Positions 48,352 through 56,383 of a stretch of DNA of 64,000 nt are shown here, in pieces; position 1 is the stretch's first letter; every line of letters begins with the position of its first letter. The position numbers and the translations under genes are program-made. Below the pieces are notes generated by a model. It saw only the letters and a program-made list of their open reading frames with translations, was not told where the DNA came from and did no database searches. Source of the DNA: Arthrobacter sp. SX1312 (lineage in GTDB: Bacteria > Actinomycetota > Actinomycetes > Actinomycetales > Micrococcaceae); the NCBI RefSeq assembly GCF_002929295.1, contig NZ_PJIM01000003.1, positions 620,001-684,000 of the forward strand, in the 5' to 3' direction.

Positions 48352-48804
48352 ATGACCGAGAACCTTCCCGATGAGGAACTGACCATCGTGGGCGAAGAGC
48401 CCGACGTGCCGAACGACGCGCTCGCTCCGGAGGCCTTCGACCCGGTCCTCGAGGGCCGGCCGGACAGCTACGACGGCGCAGCGGAAGACAACCCGGACCG
48501 CTGGCAGGAGGATCCCCTCCTGCAGGACGAGCCCGGGGTGGCCGGGACCGTCGCCGACGAGAACGGCGTCGCCGTGGTCGGCGAGGAAGGCGTCCTCAGC
48601 GACCAGACCCTCCGGACGGAGACGGCCGAGGCCCGGTACGAGCACGGCGACGAGCAGTACCCGCCGGAGGAGCCGATGCTGGGCGAGGCCGCGGCCGACG
48701 TCGACTTCGGCATGATGGAGGACGACGAGGTCGACGCGAGCGACGATCCCGCCAACCGCGGCGGGTCGCCGCTGAGCGCGATCGACGAGCAGGGCATCGA
48801 ATAG
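48352..48804 (+). CDS. highly acidic hypothetical protein
   Basis: 150 residues, dominated by Asp/Glu/Pro, without membrane segments, cysteines or a recognised domain. Repeated short motifs such as EDNPDRWQEDPLL and YPPEEPMLGEA suggest an intrinsically disordered protein. The ATG at 48352 has AAAGG 8 bp upstream and the gene ends in a good hairpin, so it is real. Function unknown; similar acidic actinobacterial proteins are annotated only as domains of unknown function. Confidence 0.75.
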   Translation: MTENLPDEELTIVGEEPDVPNDALAPEAFDPVLEGRPDSYDGAAEDNPDRWQEDPLLQDEPGVAGTVADENGVAVVGEEGVLSDQTLRTETAEARYEHGDEQYPPEEPMLGEAAADVDFGMMEDDEVDASDDPANRGGSPLSAIDEQGIE

Positions 48805-48825
48805 CGCTCACCGCGCGATGCAGCA

Positions 48826-48857
48826 CGAAGCCCCGGGGGTCCGCCCTCGGGGCTTCG
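48826..48857 (+). terminator. terminator hairpin after the acidic protein gene
   Basis: A 10-bp stem (CGAAGCCCCG with CGGGGCTTCG, 48826-48835 and 48848-48857) with a 12-nt loop starts 22 bp past the stop. No long T-run. Confidence 0.75.
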
Positions 48858-48944
48858 CCGTTCCCGTGAGGCAGCACACATCCGGAATACGCTCCGAGGC
48901 GCGCCGGTTGCCGCCACTAGACATCGACCGGAAAGTAGGACCTC

Positions 48945-50036
48945 GTGAAACTGTTCTCCCCACTCACGCTCGGCACGCTCGAACTCCCCAACCGCGTGGT
49001 GATGGCGCCACTCACCCGGGTCCGCTCCGGTGACGCCGGCATCCCGGGCGACCTCGTCGTCGAGCACTACCGGCAGCGTGCCTCCCTCGGCCTGATCGTC
49101 AGCGAAGGCACGTACCCCAGCCACGCCGGCCAGGGCTTCCCGGGCCAGCCCGGCCTGGTCGAGGACGAGCAGCTCGCAGGCTGGAAGCGCGTCACCGACG
49201 CGGTCCACGCGGACGGCGGGCGCATCGTCGCGCAGGTCATGCACGCAGGCCGGGTGACCCATCCCGACACGAACGGCGGGTACGAGGTCGTGGCTCCCAG
49301 TGCCGTCGCGATCGACGGCGTCACGCGCACCAGCACCGGCAAGCAGCCCTACCCGGTGCCGCACGCCCTCACCACCGGGGAACTCCCGGGCATCATCGAG
49401 GAGTTCGTCACCGCCTCGCGGAAGGCCATCGACGTCGCCGGGTTCGACGGCGTCGAGCTGCACGGTGCCAACGGCTACCTGCTGCACGAGTTCCTCTCCC
49501 CCGAGTCGAACCAGCGCGAGGATGCCTACGGTGGCTCGCCGGAGAAGCGGGCACAGTTCCTGATCGAGCTCGTCACGGCCGTCGTGGCCGAGGTCGGTGC
49601 GGAGAAGGTCGGCCTGCGCATCTCCCCGGCGCACAACATCCAGGACGCGCTCGAGACGGAGGCTGCCGACGTCCACGCGACGTACGGCACGCTGGTCGAC
49701 GCCCTCGCCCCGCTGAAGCTCGCCTACCTGAGCGTCCTCCACGCCGACCCCACGGGGGATCTGGTCCAGGACCTGCGCGCGCGCTTCGGCGGACCGGTCC
49801 TGATCAACAGCGGGTTCGGTGTGATCACCAATCGCGACGAAGCCATCGCCATCCTCGAGGACGGGGTGGGTGACGCCGTCGTCGTCGGCCGTCCCGCCAT
49901 CGCGAACCCCGACCTCGCCCGCCGCTGGCGGGAGAACCTGCCGGAGAACCAGCCGAATCCGGCCACGTTCTACTCGACGGGTGCCGAGGGATACACGGAC
50001 TACCCGTTCTACGACGGTTCGGCGGACGCCAACTAG
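48945..50036 (+). CDS. alkene reductase, old yellow enzyme family (NADH:flavin oxidoreductase)
   Basis: 363-residue FMN enzyme that reduces activated C=C bonds. It starts LFSPLTLGTLELPNRVVMAPLTRVRS and carries QVMHAGRVTHPDTNGG, the substrate His of GFDGVELHGANGYLLHEFLSP, and a C-terminal FMN-binding region (VLINSGFGVI, GVGDAVVVGRP). These features are those of the classical YqjM/OYE fold. GTG at 48945 is preceded by AGGA. It ends in a strong T-tailed hairpin. The natural substrate is unknown; xenobiotic or stress-derived enals are common guesses. Confidence 0.94.
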   Translation: MKLFSPLTLGTLELPNRVVMAPLTRVRSGDAGIPGDLVVEHYRQRASLGLIVSEGTYPSHAGQGFPGQPGLVEDEQLAGWKRVTDAVHADGGRIVAQVMHAGRVTHPDTNGGYEVVAPSAVAIDGVTRTSTGKQPYPVPHALTTGELPGIIEEFVTASRKAIDVAGFDGVELHGANGYLLHEFLSPESNQREDAYGGSPEKRAQFLIELVTAVVAEVGAEKVGLRISPAHNIQDALETEAADVHATYGTLVDALAPLKLAYLSVLHADPTGDLVQDLRARFGGPVLINSGFGVITNRDEAIAILEDGVGDAVVVGRPAIANPDLARRWRENLPENQPNPATFYSTGAEGYTDYPFYDGSADAN

Positions 50037-50080
50037 ACCACGGGGGGCACCGGCCGGCGCCTGCACCAGCGCACCCGTTG

Positions 50081-50111
50081 GGCGCCCCCGTCACACGACG
50101 GGGGCGCCTTT
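50081..50111 (+). terminator. intrinsic terminator of the old yellow enzyme gene
   Basis: A perfect 12-bp stem (50081-50092 with 50097-50108) around ACAC, followed by TTT. The stop codon of the facing minus-strand gene lies inside the stem, so it may also serve that gene. Confidence 0.88.
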
Positions 50112-50603
50112 CGCGTGTCGTGGCCGGCCCTCGGGTCGCAGGCGACGATCCAGCCACGCGCGGAGCTCCGACCAGCGGAGGGCCGCCCACCCGAGAAGGA
50201 GGGCCACGGCCAGGTGGGTGTGGAGCATGACCATGACCTCCGGGGAGTGGCCCTGCCCGGCCGCCGACCCGACGGGCACGTCGCCGTCATGGTGGACCGC
50301 CGGTCCGGGAGCGGACGCCACCGCCCCGTCCGCCAGCCCGCCGAGGAGCCAGTGGAGCACCTGCTGCCCGGCGCCGAGCAGCAGCAGGACCCCCCACGCG
50401 GGCATCCGCGCCCGGCCGGCGACGGTCGCCGCCAGGACGGCGAGGGCCGCGAGGACACCCAGGATCGGCAGGCTCGGGAGCGGGCCCCCTGACAGGGCGT
50501 GGACGCCCGCCCCGAACCCGACCACCAGGAGGCCCACGGCGGCGGATCCCGCGATCGCCCGCCGGCTATGGACGGACGGCTGGGCGGCGTCCAGTGCTTC
50601 CAT
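50091..50603 (-). CDS. hypothetical membrane protein
   Basis: 170 residues with about four hydrophobic segments: near 15-35 (AIAGSAAVGLLVVGFGAG), 42-65, 68-90 and 125-145. A His-rich extracytosolic loop (AVHHDGDVP and GQGHSPEVMVMLHTHL) could bind a metal, but no known family is recognised. It resembles small copper-resistance or membrane-sensor proteins only in general layout. The ATG at 50603 has CAGGG nearby. Convergent with the old yellow enzyme gene, with overlapping 3' ends. Confidence 0.65.
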   Translation of the reverse strand: MEALDAAQPSVHSRRAIAGSAAVGLLVVGFGAGVHALSGGPLPSLPILGVLAALAVLAATVAGRARMPAWGVLLLLGAGQQVLHWLLGGLADGAVASAPGPAVHHDGDVPVGSAAGQGHSPEVMVMLHTHLAVALLLGWAALRWSELRAWLDRRLRPEGRPRHAKGAPVV

Positions 50604-50727
50604 GCCCTGATCGTAAGCATGCTGATGACCGCGCGTCACGCGGAACCTCATCGGGACCCTGCCGGCCCCGGATCCGTAGACTGACGCCACGGGATTTTCC
50701 GTTCCCCCGAACCGAGAGGATGAGCGC

Positions 50728-50877
50728 ATGTCAGAGACTCCAGGCGACGACGACCGTATCCACAGCGAGGCCCCGGCCGAGGGTGACACCGCCGCCGACC
50801 CCGCGGACATCCGGGTACACGCGGAAGACCCTGCCGAGGGCGCGGATTCCGAGGACAAGGACAGCGACGGCACCTGA
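50728..50877 (+). CDS. 49-residue acidic protein
   Basis: Short gene on the plus strand: ATG at 50728, TGA at 50875-50877, with GAGAGG nine bases upstream. The product is a very acidic, disordered peptide (SETPGDDDRIHSEAPAEG...) lacking any known motif. It is divergent from the membrane-protein gene on the left. The ribosome-binding site and the actinobacterial third-position GC bias support it; no homolog could be checked. Confidence 0.55.
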   Translation: MSETPGDDDRIHSEAPAEGDTAADPADIRVHAEDPAEGADSEDKDSDGT

Positions 50878-51046
50878 TCCGATCCGCATCCCTACGGTGA
50901 GTGGCCACTCACGACCTCCGGGCGCATACCGCACGTGTGCGAGCGCCCGCTTCGTGGACGTGCACCCCTGCGTGTCCGGATCCGCTCGGCCCGGACAGCG
51001 TCGGCGCACCGGCGTCAGCGGAGTCGACAGAGGTAGCGGACCGGCG

Positions 51047-51256
51047 TCAACGGACGCCCTCGACGACCTCGCCGAAGGGGACCTCCTGCGACAGTTCGGC
51101 CTGCCGGTCCACGGCCTGATCGCTGACGAGGATGCCGTACTTGCCTTCGGCGACGGACTGCTTCATCACCATCAGCACGGTCTCGGCGAAACCTTCGTCC
51201 TGGCCTTCGAGGAAGGTGATGTAGGCGGGCGGGAAGTTCTCGGGAACGGTGAGCAT
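51047..51256 (-). CDS. small conserved-looking hypothetical protein
   Basis: 69-residue acidic protein (starts MLTVPENFPPAYITFLEGQD). No transmembrane segment or named domain. GGGAGG lies ~16 bp and GAGGT ~2 bp before the ATG. The next gene upstream on this strand is about 150 bp away. Function unknown. Confidence 0.6.
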   Translation of the reverse strand: MLTVPENFPPAYITFLEGQDEGFAETVLMVMKQSVAEGKYGILVSDQAVDRQAELSQEVPFGEVVEGVR

Positions 51257-51403
51257 GACCTCACGCTACCTCCCGCCACCTGCGCCTGCCGAGCGTTTTC
51301 TCATCCCCGCCATCGACGGTCGGGTCCGTTGCGCCCTCCGCCGGGCCGGTCGGCCGACGCGCTTCCCGCAGATCGAAGAGGCACAGCCTCCCGGGTCGAT
51401 TGC

Positions 51404-51676
51404 TCAGCGTCGGCGCCGCTGCGCCGCCTGGTGACCGAGCTCCGCGACAGCGGCCGCGGCGATGACGAGCGAGAGTGCCACAACGGCCAGCATCACGTAC
51501 AGCAGCACGAGGGTGGTCATCGGCGACGACGCGCTGTGCAGGATCCGCAGACCGCCGAACAGCCCGACGGCCCAGAAGACGCCCACGCCGGCGAGCGCGT
51601 AGGCCGCACGCCGGTGCCCACGATCGAAACCCATACTCCGGGCACACTGCATGAGGAGGCCCTGCCATTGATCCAT
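51404..51676 (-). CDS. small two-helix membrane protein
   Basis: 90 residues. Two hydrophobic helices near residues 25-42 (ALAGVGVFWAVGLFGG) and 53-75 (VLLYVMLAVVALSLVIAA) with a basic C-terminus (AAQRRRR), so both ends are cytosolic. Conserved-family assignment is not possible. GGAG lies just 2 bp before ATG 51676. Isolated gene between the 69-residue protein and the SDR. Confidence 0.6.
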   Translation of the reverse strand: MDQWQGLLMQCARSMGFDRGHRRAAYALAGVGVFWAVGLFGGLRILHSASSPMTTLVLLYVMLAVVALSLVIAAAAVAELGHQAAQRRRR

Positions 51677-51785
51677 AGCTCCACTATGGGGTGGTGGGCG
51701 GGGAGTGGCACCAGCGGCCGCTATCGTGTTCCTCACACTGGCGGGCCCGTGGTCCATGGTCTATGGTCCGCATCACGGAGCAGGC

Positions 51786-52691
51786 TCAGCGCCGGGGCGT
51801 GCGGCGGAGCCAGGGCATGATCCGCCAGCCGCCCGTGACTCCCGTCGTGGCCCGGTCCGCCTCGAAGAGATTGCCCGCCGAGGAGGGGATGGATCCCTTC
51901 TTCAGTGCCATCGCGGGGTAGGCGGCCGCCATCAGTGCTTCGTAGCCGGCGGGCGCCAGAACCCGCGCCAGGACCGCCGTCGACTGCACGCGTCCCACCT
52001 GCGTCAGCCGTCGGGGCTTCCGCGAGACCCGGACGATCGCGCGCGCGACGCGCACCGGGTCGGTGACCGGCGGCAGCGGGCGGACGGGCCGTCCGGTGTA
52101 GTTCGCCGCGTGCTGGTGGATCGGGGTGTCGATGGTCGCCGGCAGGACGGCGCAGACGTGGATGCCCGGCTCCCGCCGCAGTTCCATCCGGAGCACCTCG
52201 AGGAAGCCGAGAAGCCCGAACTTGCTGGTGACGTACGGGCCGACGAGCGGTGAGGTGACCCGGGAGTAGACCGACGCGACGGACACCAGGACGCCTCGGC
52301 CCTGGCGGCGGAACACGCCCAGTGCCGCCCGCGCGCCGTACACCTGGCCCAGCAGGTTGACGCCGATGATCCGGTCGAACACCTCGGAGGGTGTCTGCTC
52401 GAACGTGCCGAAGCTGTACAGCGAGGCATTGCCCACCCACACGTCGATGCCCCCGAAGCGGTCGACGGCAGCCTCAGCGAGCCGCTGGACATCGACCTCC
52501 GAGGAGACATCGGTGGGTACGGCGAGGGCGGCCGCTCCCCTGTCCCGGCACTCCCGGGCGACGGCCTCCAGGGTGTCGCCGTCCCGCCCGGCGAGGACCA
52601 GCTGGGCGCCGTCCTCCGCGAACAGGCACGCCGTCGCCCGGCCGATACCGCTCGAAGCCCCCGTGATCACCACGGTCACCGCTTTCCTCAT
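51786..52691 (-). CDS. short-chain dehydrogenase/reductase (SDR) family oxidoreductase
   Basis: 301-residue classical SDR with C-terminal extension. The NAD(P) motif is VVITGASSGIGRAT, NAG is replaced by a WVGNASLYSF version, and the catalytic Ser-Tyr-Lys is SVASVYSRV...YVTSKFGLLGF. The ~60-residue tail (PWLRRTPRR end) is found in a subgroup of membrane-associated SDRs. GGGAGG precedes the ATG. Cofactor looks NADP-type from the Arg in LAGRDGDTL. Substrate unknown. Confidence 0.9.
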   Translation of the reverse strand: MRKAVTVVITGASSGIGRATACLFAEDGAQLVLAGRDGDTLEAVARECRDRGAAALAVPTDVSSEVDVQRLAEAAVDRFGGIDVWVGNASLYSFGTFEQTPSEVFDRIIGVNLLGQVYGARAALGVFRRQGRGVLVSVASVYSRVTSPLVGPYVTSKFGLLGFLEVLRMELRREPGIHVCAVLPATIDTPIHQHAANYTGRPVRPLPPVTDPVRVARAIVRVSRKPRRLTQVGRVQSTAVLARVLAPAGYEALMAAAYPAMALKKGSIPSSAGNLFEADRATTGVTGGWRIMPWLRRTPRR

Positions 52692-52805
52692 CCTGTGCCT
52701 CCCGCTCGTCCGCCCCGCACATCGGCGCGGCGCCTCCTCCGAGTCTTCGGGGCAGCGACAGTCTTGTCACGCACTTCCTGTGCCGCTACCGAGAAGCAGC
52801 AGACA

Positions 52806-52843
52806 CAGGAAGGGAGCCCGTCCGATGGTGGGCTCCCTTCCTG
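52806..52843 (-). terminator. terminator hairpin downstream of the small-gene pair
   Basis: A perfect 14-bp stem (52806-52819 with 52830-52843, 10-nt loop) lies 15 bp past the stop of the frameshifted gene on the minus strand. No T-run. Confidence 0.75.
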
Positions 52844-52857
52844 GTGGGCATTGCCGG

Positions 52858-53237
52858 TCAGCGCCCTGTGCGCGGATCCCCGTCCTGCGGGAGGTCGGGG
52901 TCGATGGTGTCGGCTTCCTGATGGTGATGCGTCACCTTCTCACGCAGGCCCTGCGCGTCGATCTGGCGCTCCTGGGCCTGCTGGCGGAGCCTCTCGGCCT
53001 CGACCTCGGCCCGCTGGGCTTCGGCCTCGGCCATCGAGGCCTTCGCTTCGCGCTCGCGGGCTTCGAGCTCGGTGGCCTTCGCCTCCTCGCGCATCTCGGC
53101 GGCGCGGTGCCGATCCTGTTCCTCTGATGCTGGCGTCGGGCTGCTCCGCGCTTGCGGGCGAGGATCGCCACGAGGGCGACGACGGCCAGGACGACGATGA
53201 TCCCGACGACGATCCACACCACTTGACTCGTATCCAC
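52858..53237 (-). pseudogene. frameshifted membrane/coiled-coil protein gene
   Basis: A GTG start (53235-53237) with a strong AAGGAG site opens a frame for an N-terminal transmembrane helix (VVWIVVGIIVVLAVVALVAI, residues ~6-25) and a basic stretch. Near 53115-53155 the coding sense moves to another frame, which continues as an acidic coiled coil (EEQDRHRAAEMREEAKATE and AEAEAQRAEVEAERLRQQ) and stops at 52858. The two parts fit as one ~125-residue protein with a membrane anchor and coiled coil, a common small-protein layout in Arthrobacter relatives. Either one base is missing from the sequence or the gene is genuinely broken. A single clean frame is lost between. Confidence 0.72.
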
Positions 53238-53276
53238 TGCTCACTCCTTCGATCGTTGATGGCCCGCCGGGCGTTC

Positions 53277-53468
53277 CTAACCTCCGAAGCCGCCCAGTCC
53301 GGGGATCTTGCCCAGCAGGGCCTTCGGGTTGATGCCGAACTTCGCCAGGAGGTCGGAATGCTGCTCCGGATCCACCTGGTCGGGGAGCTGGGACTGTGCC
53401 TGCTCGGCGTCGTCGTTCTTGCCCTGGCTCTTCAACAGATCGATGATCTGCGCCTTGTCGATCTTCAT
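53277..53468 (-). CDS. small acidic helical protein with Gly-rich C-terminus
   Basis: 63 residues, starting MKIDKAQIIDLLKSQGKNDD and ending LGKIPGLGGFGG. It contains a helix and a loop (LPDQVDPEQHSDLLAKFGI), with no export signal. AGGAGG provides a strong ribosome-binding site. Similar small proteins are conserved hypotheticals in Actinobacteria. It lies 39 bp upstream of the frameshifted gene and is likely co-transcribed with it. Confidence 0.75.
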   Translation of the reverse strand: MKIDKAQIIDLLKSQGKNDDAEQAQSQLPDQVDPEQHSDLLAKFGINPKALLGKIPGLGGFGG

Positions 53469-53575
53469 TGCTGCCTCCTGATGGGTCGGACACCGATTAG
53501 TAAGCGTGCTTAGGGGATCATGGCACAACGCCTCCCACTTGTCACGAGCCCCGGAACACACCGCAAAATGGCTGG

Positions 53576-54079
53576 ATGCCCCTCCACCTGACGATCCTCG
53601 CCGACACCCACCTGCCGAAGCGTGCCCGACAGCTGCCCGGCGAGGTGTGGGACGCGATCGAGGCGTCCGACGTCGTCGTCCACGCCGGGGACTGGACCGA
53701 GGCGCCGCTCCTGGACGAGCTCCAGGCCCGGGCCCGCCGCCTCATTGCCTGCTACGGGAACAACGACGGCGCGGACCTCCGGGCGCGCCTTCCGCTGGTC
53801 GCCCGTGCCGAGCTCGACGGCGTCCGCCTCGCCGTCGTGCACGAGACAGGCCAGAAGCAGGGACGGGAGGCCCGCATGGCCGCGCTCTACCCCGACATCC
53901 ACGTCCTGGTGTTCGGGCACAGCCATATCCCGTGGGACACGCACACCGCCACCGGCCTGCGCCTGCTCAACCCCGGCTCCCCCACGGACCGCCGCCGCCA
54001 GCCGCACTGCACCTTCATGACCGCGACCATCGATGCGGGCCACCTGGATGTCGACCTGCGCAGCCTGCCGCCGCGCTGA
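53576..54079 (+). CDS. metallophosphoesterase family protein
   Basis: 167-residue YfcE/MJ0936-type phosphodiesterase. The dinuclear metal-site motifs are in order: LTILADTHLP (DxH), HAGDWTE (GD), YGNNDGADL (GNxD), and FGHSHIPWDT (GHxH). These enzymes cleave phosphodiesters such as cAMP or bis-p-nitrophenyl phosphate in vitro, and their cellular substrate is usually unknown. The ATG at 53576 has no strong ribosome-binding site. It is divergent from the small-gene pair. Confidence 0.9.
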   Translation: MPLHLTILADTHLPKRARQLPGEVWDAIEASDVVVHAGDWTEAPLLDELQARARRLIACYGNNDGADLRARLPLVARAELDGVRLAVVHETGQKQGREARMAALYPDIHVLVFGHSHIPWDTHTATGLRLLNPGSPTDRRRQPHCTFMTATIDAGHLDVDLRSLPPR

Positions 54080-54218
54080 TCCGGGCGCGATCCGGGAGCC
54101 GTTCGATCACCCGGCAGTCCGTGGAGGGCCCCGACTGGTGCCATCGACCACCCTGGGAGCGCCGGATTGGTAGGGTGACCTGCAGAAGTAAGCAGCCTGT
54201 CGATATTCTGGGAGCCCC

Positions 54219-55070
54219 TTGAGCAAGCACCTGTACCCGCTCGCGTCCGTCGGCGCGGCTCTGCTGTGCGGCCTCACCCTCGGGGCGCTGCCCGCAGCGG
54301 CCGCCGAGGTATGCCCCACCATCGGCGCCCCAGGCTGCGAGGCCCCGCAGACGCAGGTCCCCGGCAGCCCGAGCACGGTCACCCCCGCCACCGTGCGGAC
54401 CGGTCCGGCACCCGAGCCGGAGCGGACGGACCCCACCCCCGTCACCCGCAGGGAGACGACGCCCCCTCCACCGGCGACGACGCCCGCAACACCCCCTGCC
54501 ACACCCCCTGCCACACCCCCTGCCACACCGGCGACGATGCAACCGCCAGCGCCGCCCGTGGTCACGAACCCGCCGCCCACGGATCCGACAACTCCTCCAA
54601 CCGAGTCCGCAGAGCCGACGACGTCGCCACCGACCGTGACGCCCGAGCCGACGCCGTCACCATCGCCGACCGTGCCAGCCCCCGCACCTGCCCCCGCACC
54701 TGCCCCTGCCCCTGCCCCTGCCCCGCAGCCTGTACAGCCGCTGCAACCGGTGGTGCCCGTCGTCCCCTTGCCGCCGGCGCCCCAGGTCCTGCCGGAGCCT
54801 GCGATCGTCGAGGAGGTGCCGGCAGAGGAGACGCCGACGCCCAAGCCGTCCAGGAGCCCGGCCACACCGTCCCCTACCCCGTCCGCACCCACCTCCACGC
54901 CCGCTCCCTCCACCTCGGCGAGCGCCGACGAGGCCGTGGCGCTCGATCGGACGGACGCGCGGAGGCAGCCGAACATGCCCTTCCTCGCGGTGCTCTCGGT
55001 CATCATCATGGGCTGCCTCGTGGGGCTCGTGAAGGTCGTGGGACCACTCGTCGTGCGGCGGTCGCACTAG
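54219..55070 (+). CDS. secreted Pro/Thr-rich protein with C-terminal membrane anchor
   Basis: 283 residues. An N-terminal signal peptide (LASVGAALLCGLTLGALPAAAA) is followed by a short segment with two Cys, then a long Pro/Thr/Ala-rich stalk (residues ~50-235, with TPPA and (AP)n repeats), and a C-terminal hydrophobic helix (FLAVLSVIIMGCLVGLVKVV) with a basic tail. There is no LPxTG, so it is probably membrane-anchored, not sortase-linked. The start is TTG with GGGAGCCCC upstream. Function unknown; a surface stalk is likely. Confidence 0.78.
   Translation: MSKHLYPLASVGAALLCGLTLGALPAAAAEVCPTIGAPGCEAPQTQVPGSPSTVTPATVRTGPAPEPERTDPTPVTRRETTPPPPATTPATPPATPPATPPATPATMQPPAPPVVTNPPPTDPTTPPTESAEPTTSPPTVTPEPTPSPSPTVPAPAPAPAPAPAPAPAPQPVQPLQPVVPVVPLPPAPQVLPEPAIVEEVPAEETPTPKPSRSPATPSPTPSAPTSTPAPSTSASADEAVALDRTDARRQPNMPFLAVLSVIIMGCLVGLVKVVGPLVVRRSH
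54489..54524 (+). repeat. three tandem 12-bp repeats in the Pro-rich stalk
   Basis: Three exact copies of ACACCCCCTGCC lie end to end inside the stalk region of the surface protein and encode repeated TPPA units. A second run, of 6-bp CCTGCC-type units, sits near 54680-54725 and encodes alternating Ala-Pro. Confidence 0.85.
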
Positions 55071-55163
55071 GCCCGAGGTGCCTGTTCCCTTCCCCGGCGG
55101 GCCCCGCTAGGCTGTAGGCCCGAAGGCTCGTGGAGCCGCCAGGGAGTACGAGGAGGTGGAGTC

Positions 55164-55241
55164 ATGAAGAAGGTCCTTGTCGTTGCGCCGTGCGTAGACA
55201 ACAACCCCATGAATCCCGCCTCCCGGGCATCCGCGCCGTAG
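55164..55241 (+). CDS. 25-codon leader ORF upstream of rsgA
   Basis: ATG at 55164, TAG at 55239-55241, with an almost perfect GGAGGTGG site four bases upstream, stronger than that of most genes here. The peptide begins MKKVLVVAPC and ends in a Pro/Ala/Ser-rich tail. It is too short to be a typical protein, and the region between its 3' end and rsgA can fold over the rsgA ribosome-binding site. A regulatory leader peptide is the best reading; conservation was not testable. Confidence 0.5.
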   Translation: MKKVLVVAPCVDNNPMNPASRASAP

Positions 55242-55271
55242 TCGCGCCCCGCGGGAGGCCTCCTTCGGAGG
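55218..55271 (+). promoter_or_regulatory. alternative RNA hairpins over the rsgA ribosome-binding site
   Basis: Inside the leader ORF, GCCTCCCG (55218-55225) is complementary to CGGGAGGC (55252-55259). Just after it, CCTCC (55259-55263) can pair with GGAGG (55267-55271), the rsgA Shine-Dalgarno, across a TTC loop. The leader's CCTCC could also pair with that GGAGG. Leader translation could therefore change which pairing forms and thereby rsgA initiation. The pairing is seen directly; regulation is inferred. Confidence 0.45.
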
Positions 55272-55278
55272 AACCACC

Positions 55279-56328
55279 GTGAACACTCTCCTGCAGTACG
55301 GCTTCACCGACCGCATCAACGCTCTCTTCTCCTTCCACTATCCGTCCGGCGTCCATCCGGCCAGGGTCATCCGAGCGGACCGTGCGCGGGTCCTCGTCGG
55401 CACACGGCAGGGCACCCTGCACGTCGACAGCCCGGACTCCTTCGTCACCGGGGACTGGGTGGGGCTGGAGGGCGACGGCGACGTCCGCGTCATCACCGGG
55501 CACCTGCCCCGCTGGTCCCTGCTCCAGCGCAAACGGGCGCACGATCCGCTGTCCGAGCCGCAGATCCTGGCCGCGAACATCGATCTCCTGGGCGTCGTGG
55601 TATCCCTGGACCGGCCGCTCTCGACCAACAGGCTCGAGCGCACCCTCGTCGCCGCCTGGGATTCCGGGGCCGTGCCCCTCGTCATCCTGACCAAGGCCGA
55701 TCTCAGCTCGCGCTTCGACAGCGTGGTCGCCGAGACGGTCGAACGTGCCCGGGGGGTCGAGGTACTGACGACGTCGGCGGAGGCCGGTGACGGCCTCGAG
55801 CACCTGCGCGGACGCATCGGTGCCGGACGGACCCTGGCGCTGGTGGGACCCTCGGGGGCCGGCAAGTCGAGCCTGATCAACGCCCTCATCGGTAACGCCG
55901 CACAGGACACCGGCGAGGTCCGTGCCACCGACGGACGCGGGCGGCACACGACGACGGCGCGGGAGCTGGTCCCGCTCGGGGACGGTGCCGTCCTGATGGA
56001 CACACCGGGGTTGCGCGGCTTCGCACTCTGGGACGCGGAGGACGGGCTGTCCCAGGTTTTCGGCGACGTCGAGGAGCTGTTCGCCGGGTGCAGGTTCCAC
56101 GATTGCGCCCACGAGAGCGAACCCGGGTGCGCCATGCAGGCAGCCATCGCGTCCGGGGACCTCGAGGAACGCCGCTGGCTGAGCTACCGGAAGATGGACC
56201 GCGAGCTCGCGAGCCTCCACCGTCGGCAGAACGTCGCGGAGCAGCGGCGCCAGGGGAAGGCGTTCCGTCGGACTGTCCGGGACGCCGTCCTGGCGAAGGA
56301 CTACCGGAACCGCTTCCGGGAGGGGTGA
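55279..56328 (+). CDS. rsgA: ribosome small-subunit-dependent GTPase A
   Basis: 349-residue circularly permuted GTPase that helps late 30S-subunit maturation. The N-terminal OB-fold contains VHPARVIRADRARVLV. The permuted G motifs appear in order G4 (ILTKADLS), G1 (VGPSGAGKSSLIN) and G3 (LMDTPGLRG). The C-terminal zinc domain has CRFHDCAHESEPGC. The start is GTG 55279-55281 with GGAGG seven bases upstream. A leader ORF and a hairpin that can cover this site lie directly before it, so expression may depend on translation of the leader. Confidence 0.94.
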   Translation: MNTLLQYGFTDRINALFSFHYPSGVHPARVIRADRARVLVGTRQGTLHVDSPDSFVTGDWVGLEGDGDVRVITGHLPRWSLLQRKRAHDPLSEPQILAANIDLLGVVVSLDRPLSTNRLERTLVAAWDSGAVPLVILTKADLSSRFDSVVAETVERARGVEVLTTSAEAGDGLEHLRGRIGAGRTLALVGPSGAGKSSLINALIGNAAQDTGEVRATDGRGRHTTTARELVPLGDGAVLMDTPGLRGFALWDAEDGLSQVFGDVEELFAGCRFHDCAHESEPGCAMQAAIASGDLEERRWLSYRKMDRELASLHRRQNVAEQRRQGKAFRRTVRDAVLAKDYRNRFREG

Positions 56329-56383
56329 GGGGCCGTCCTCGCGCTGCACGCCGTCATGCGGCAGTAGTGCGGGGCGGGAGTGG

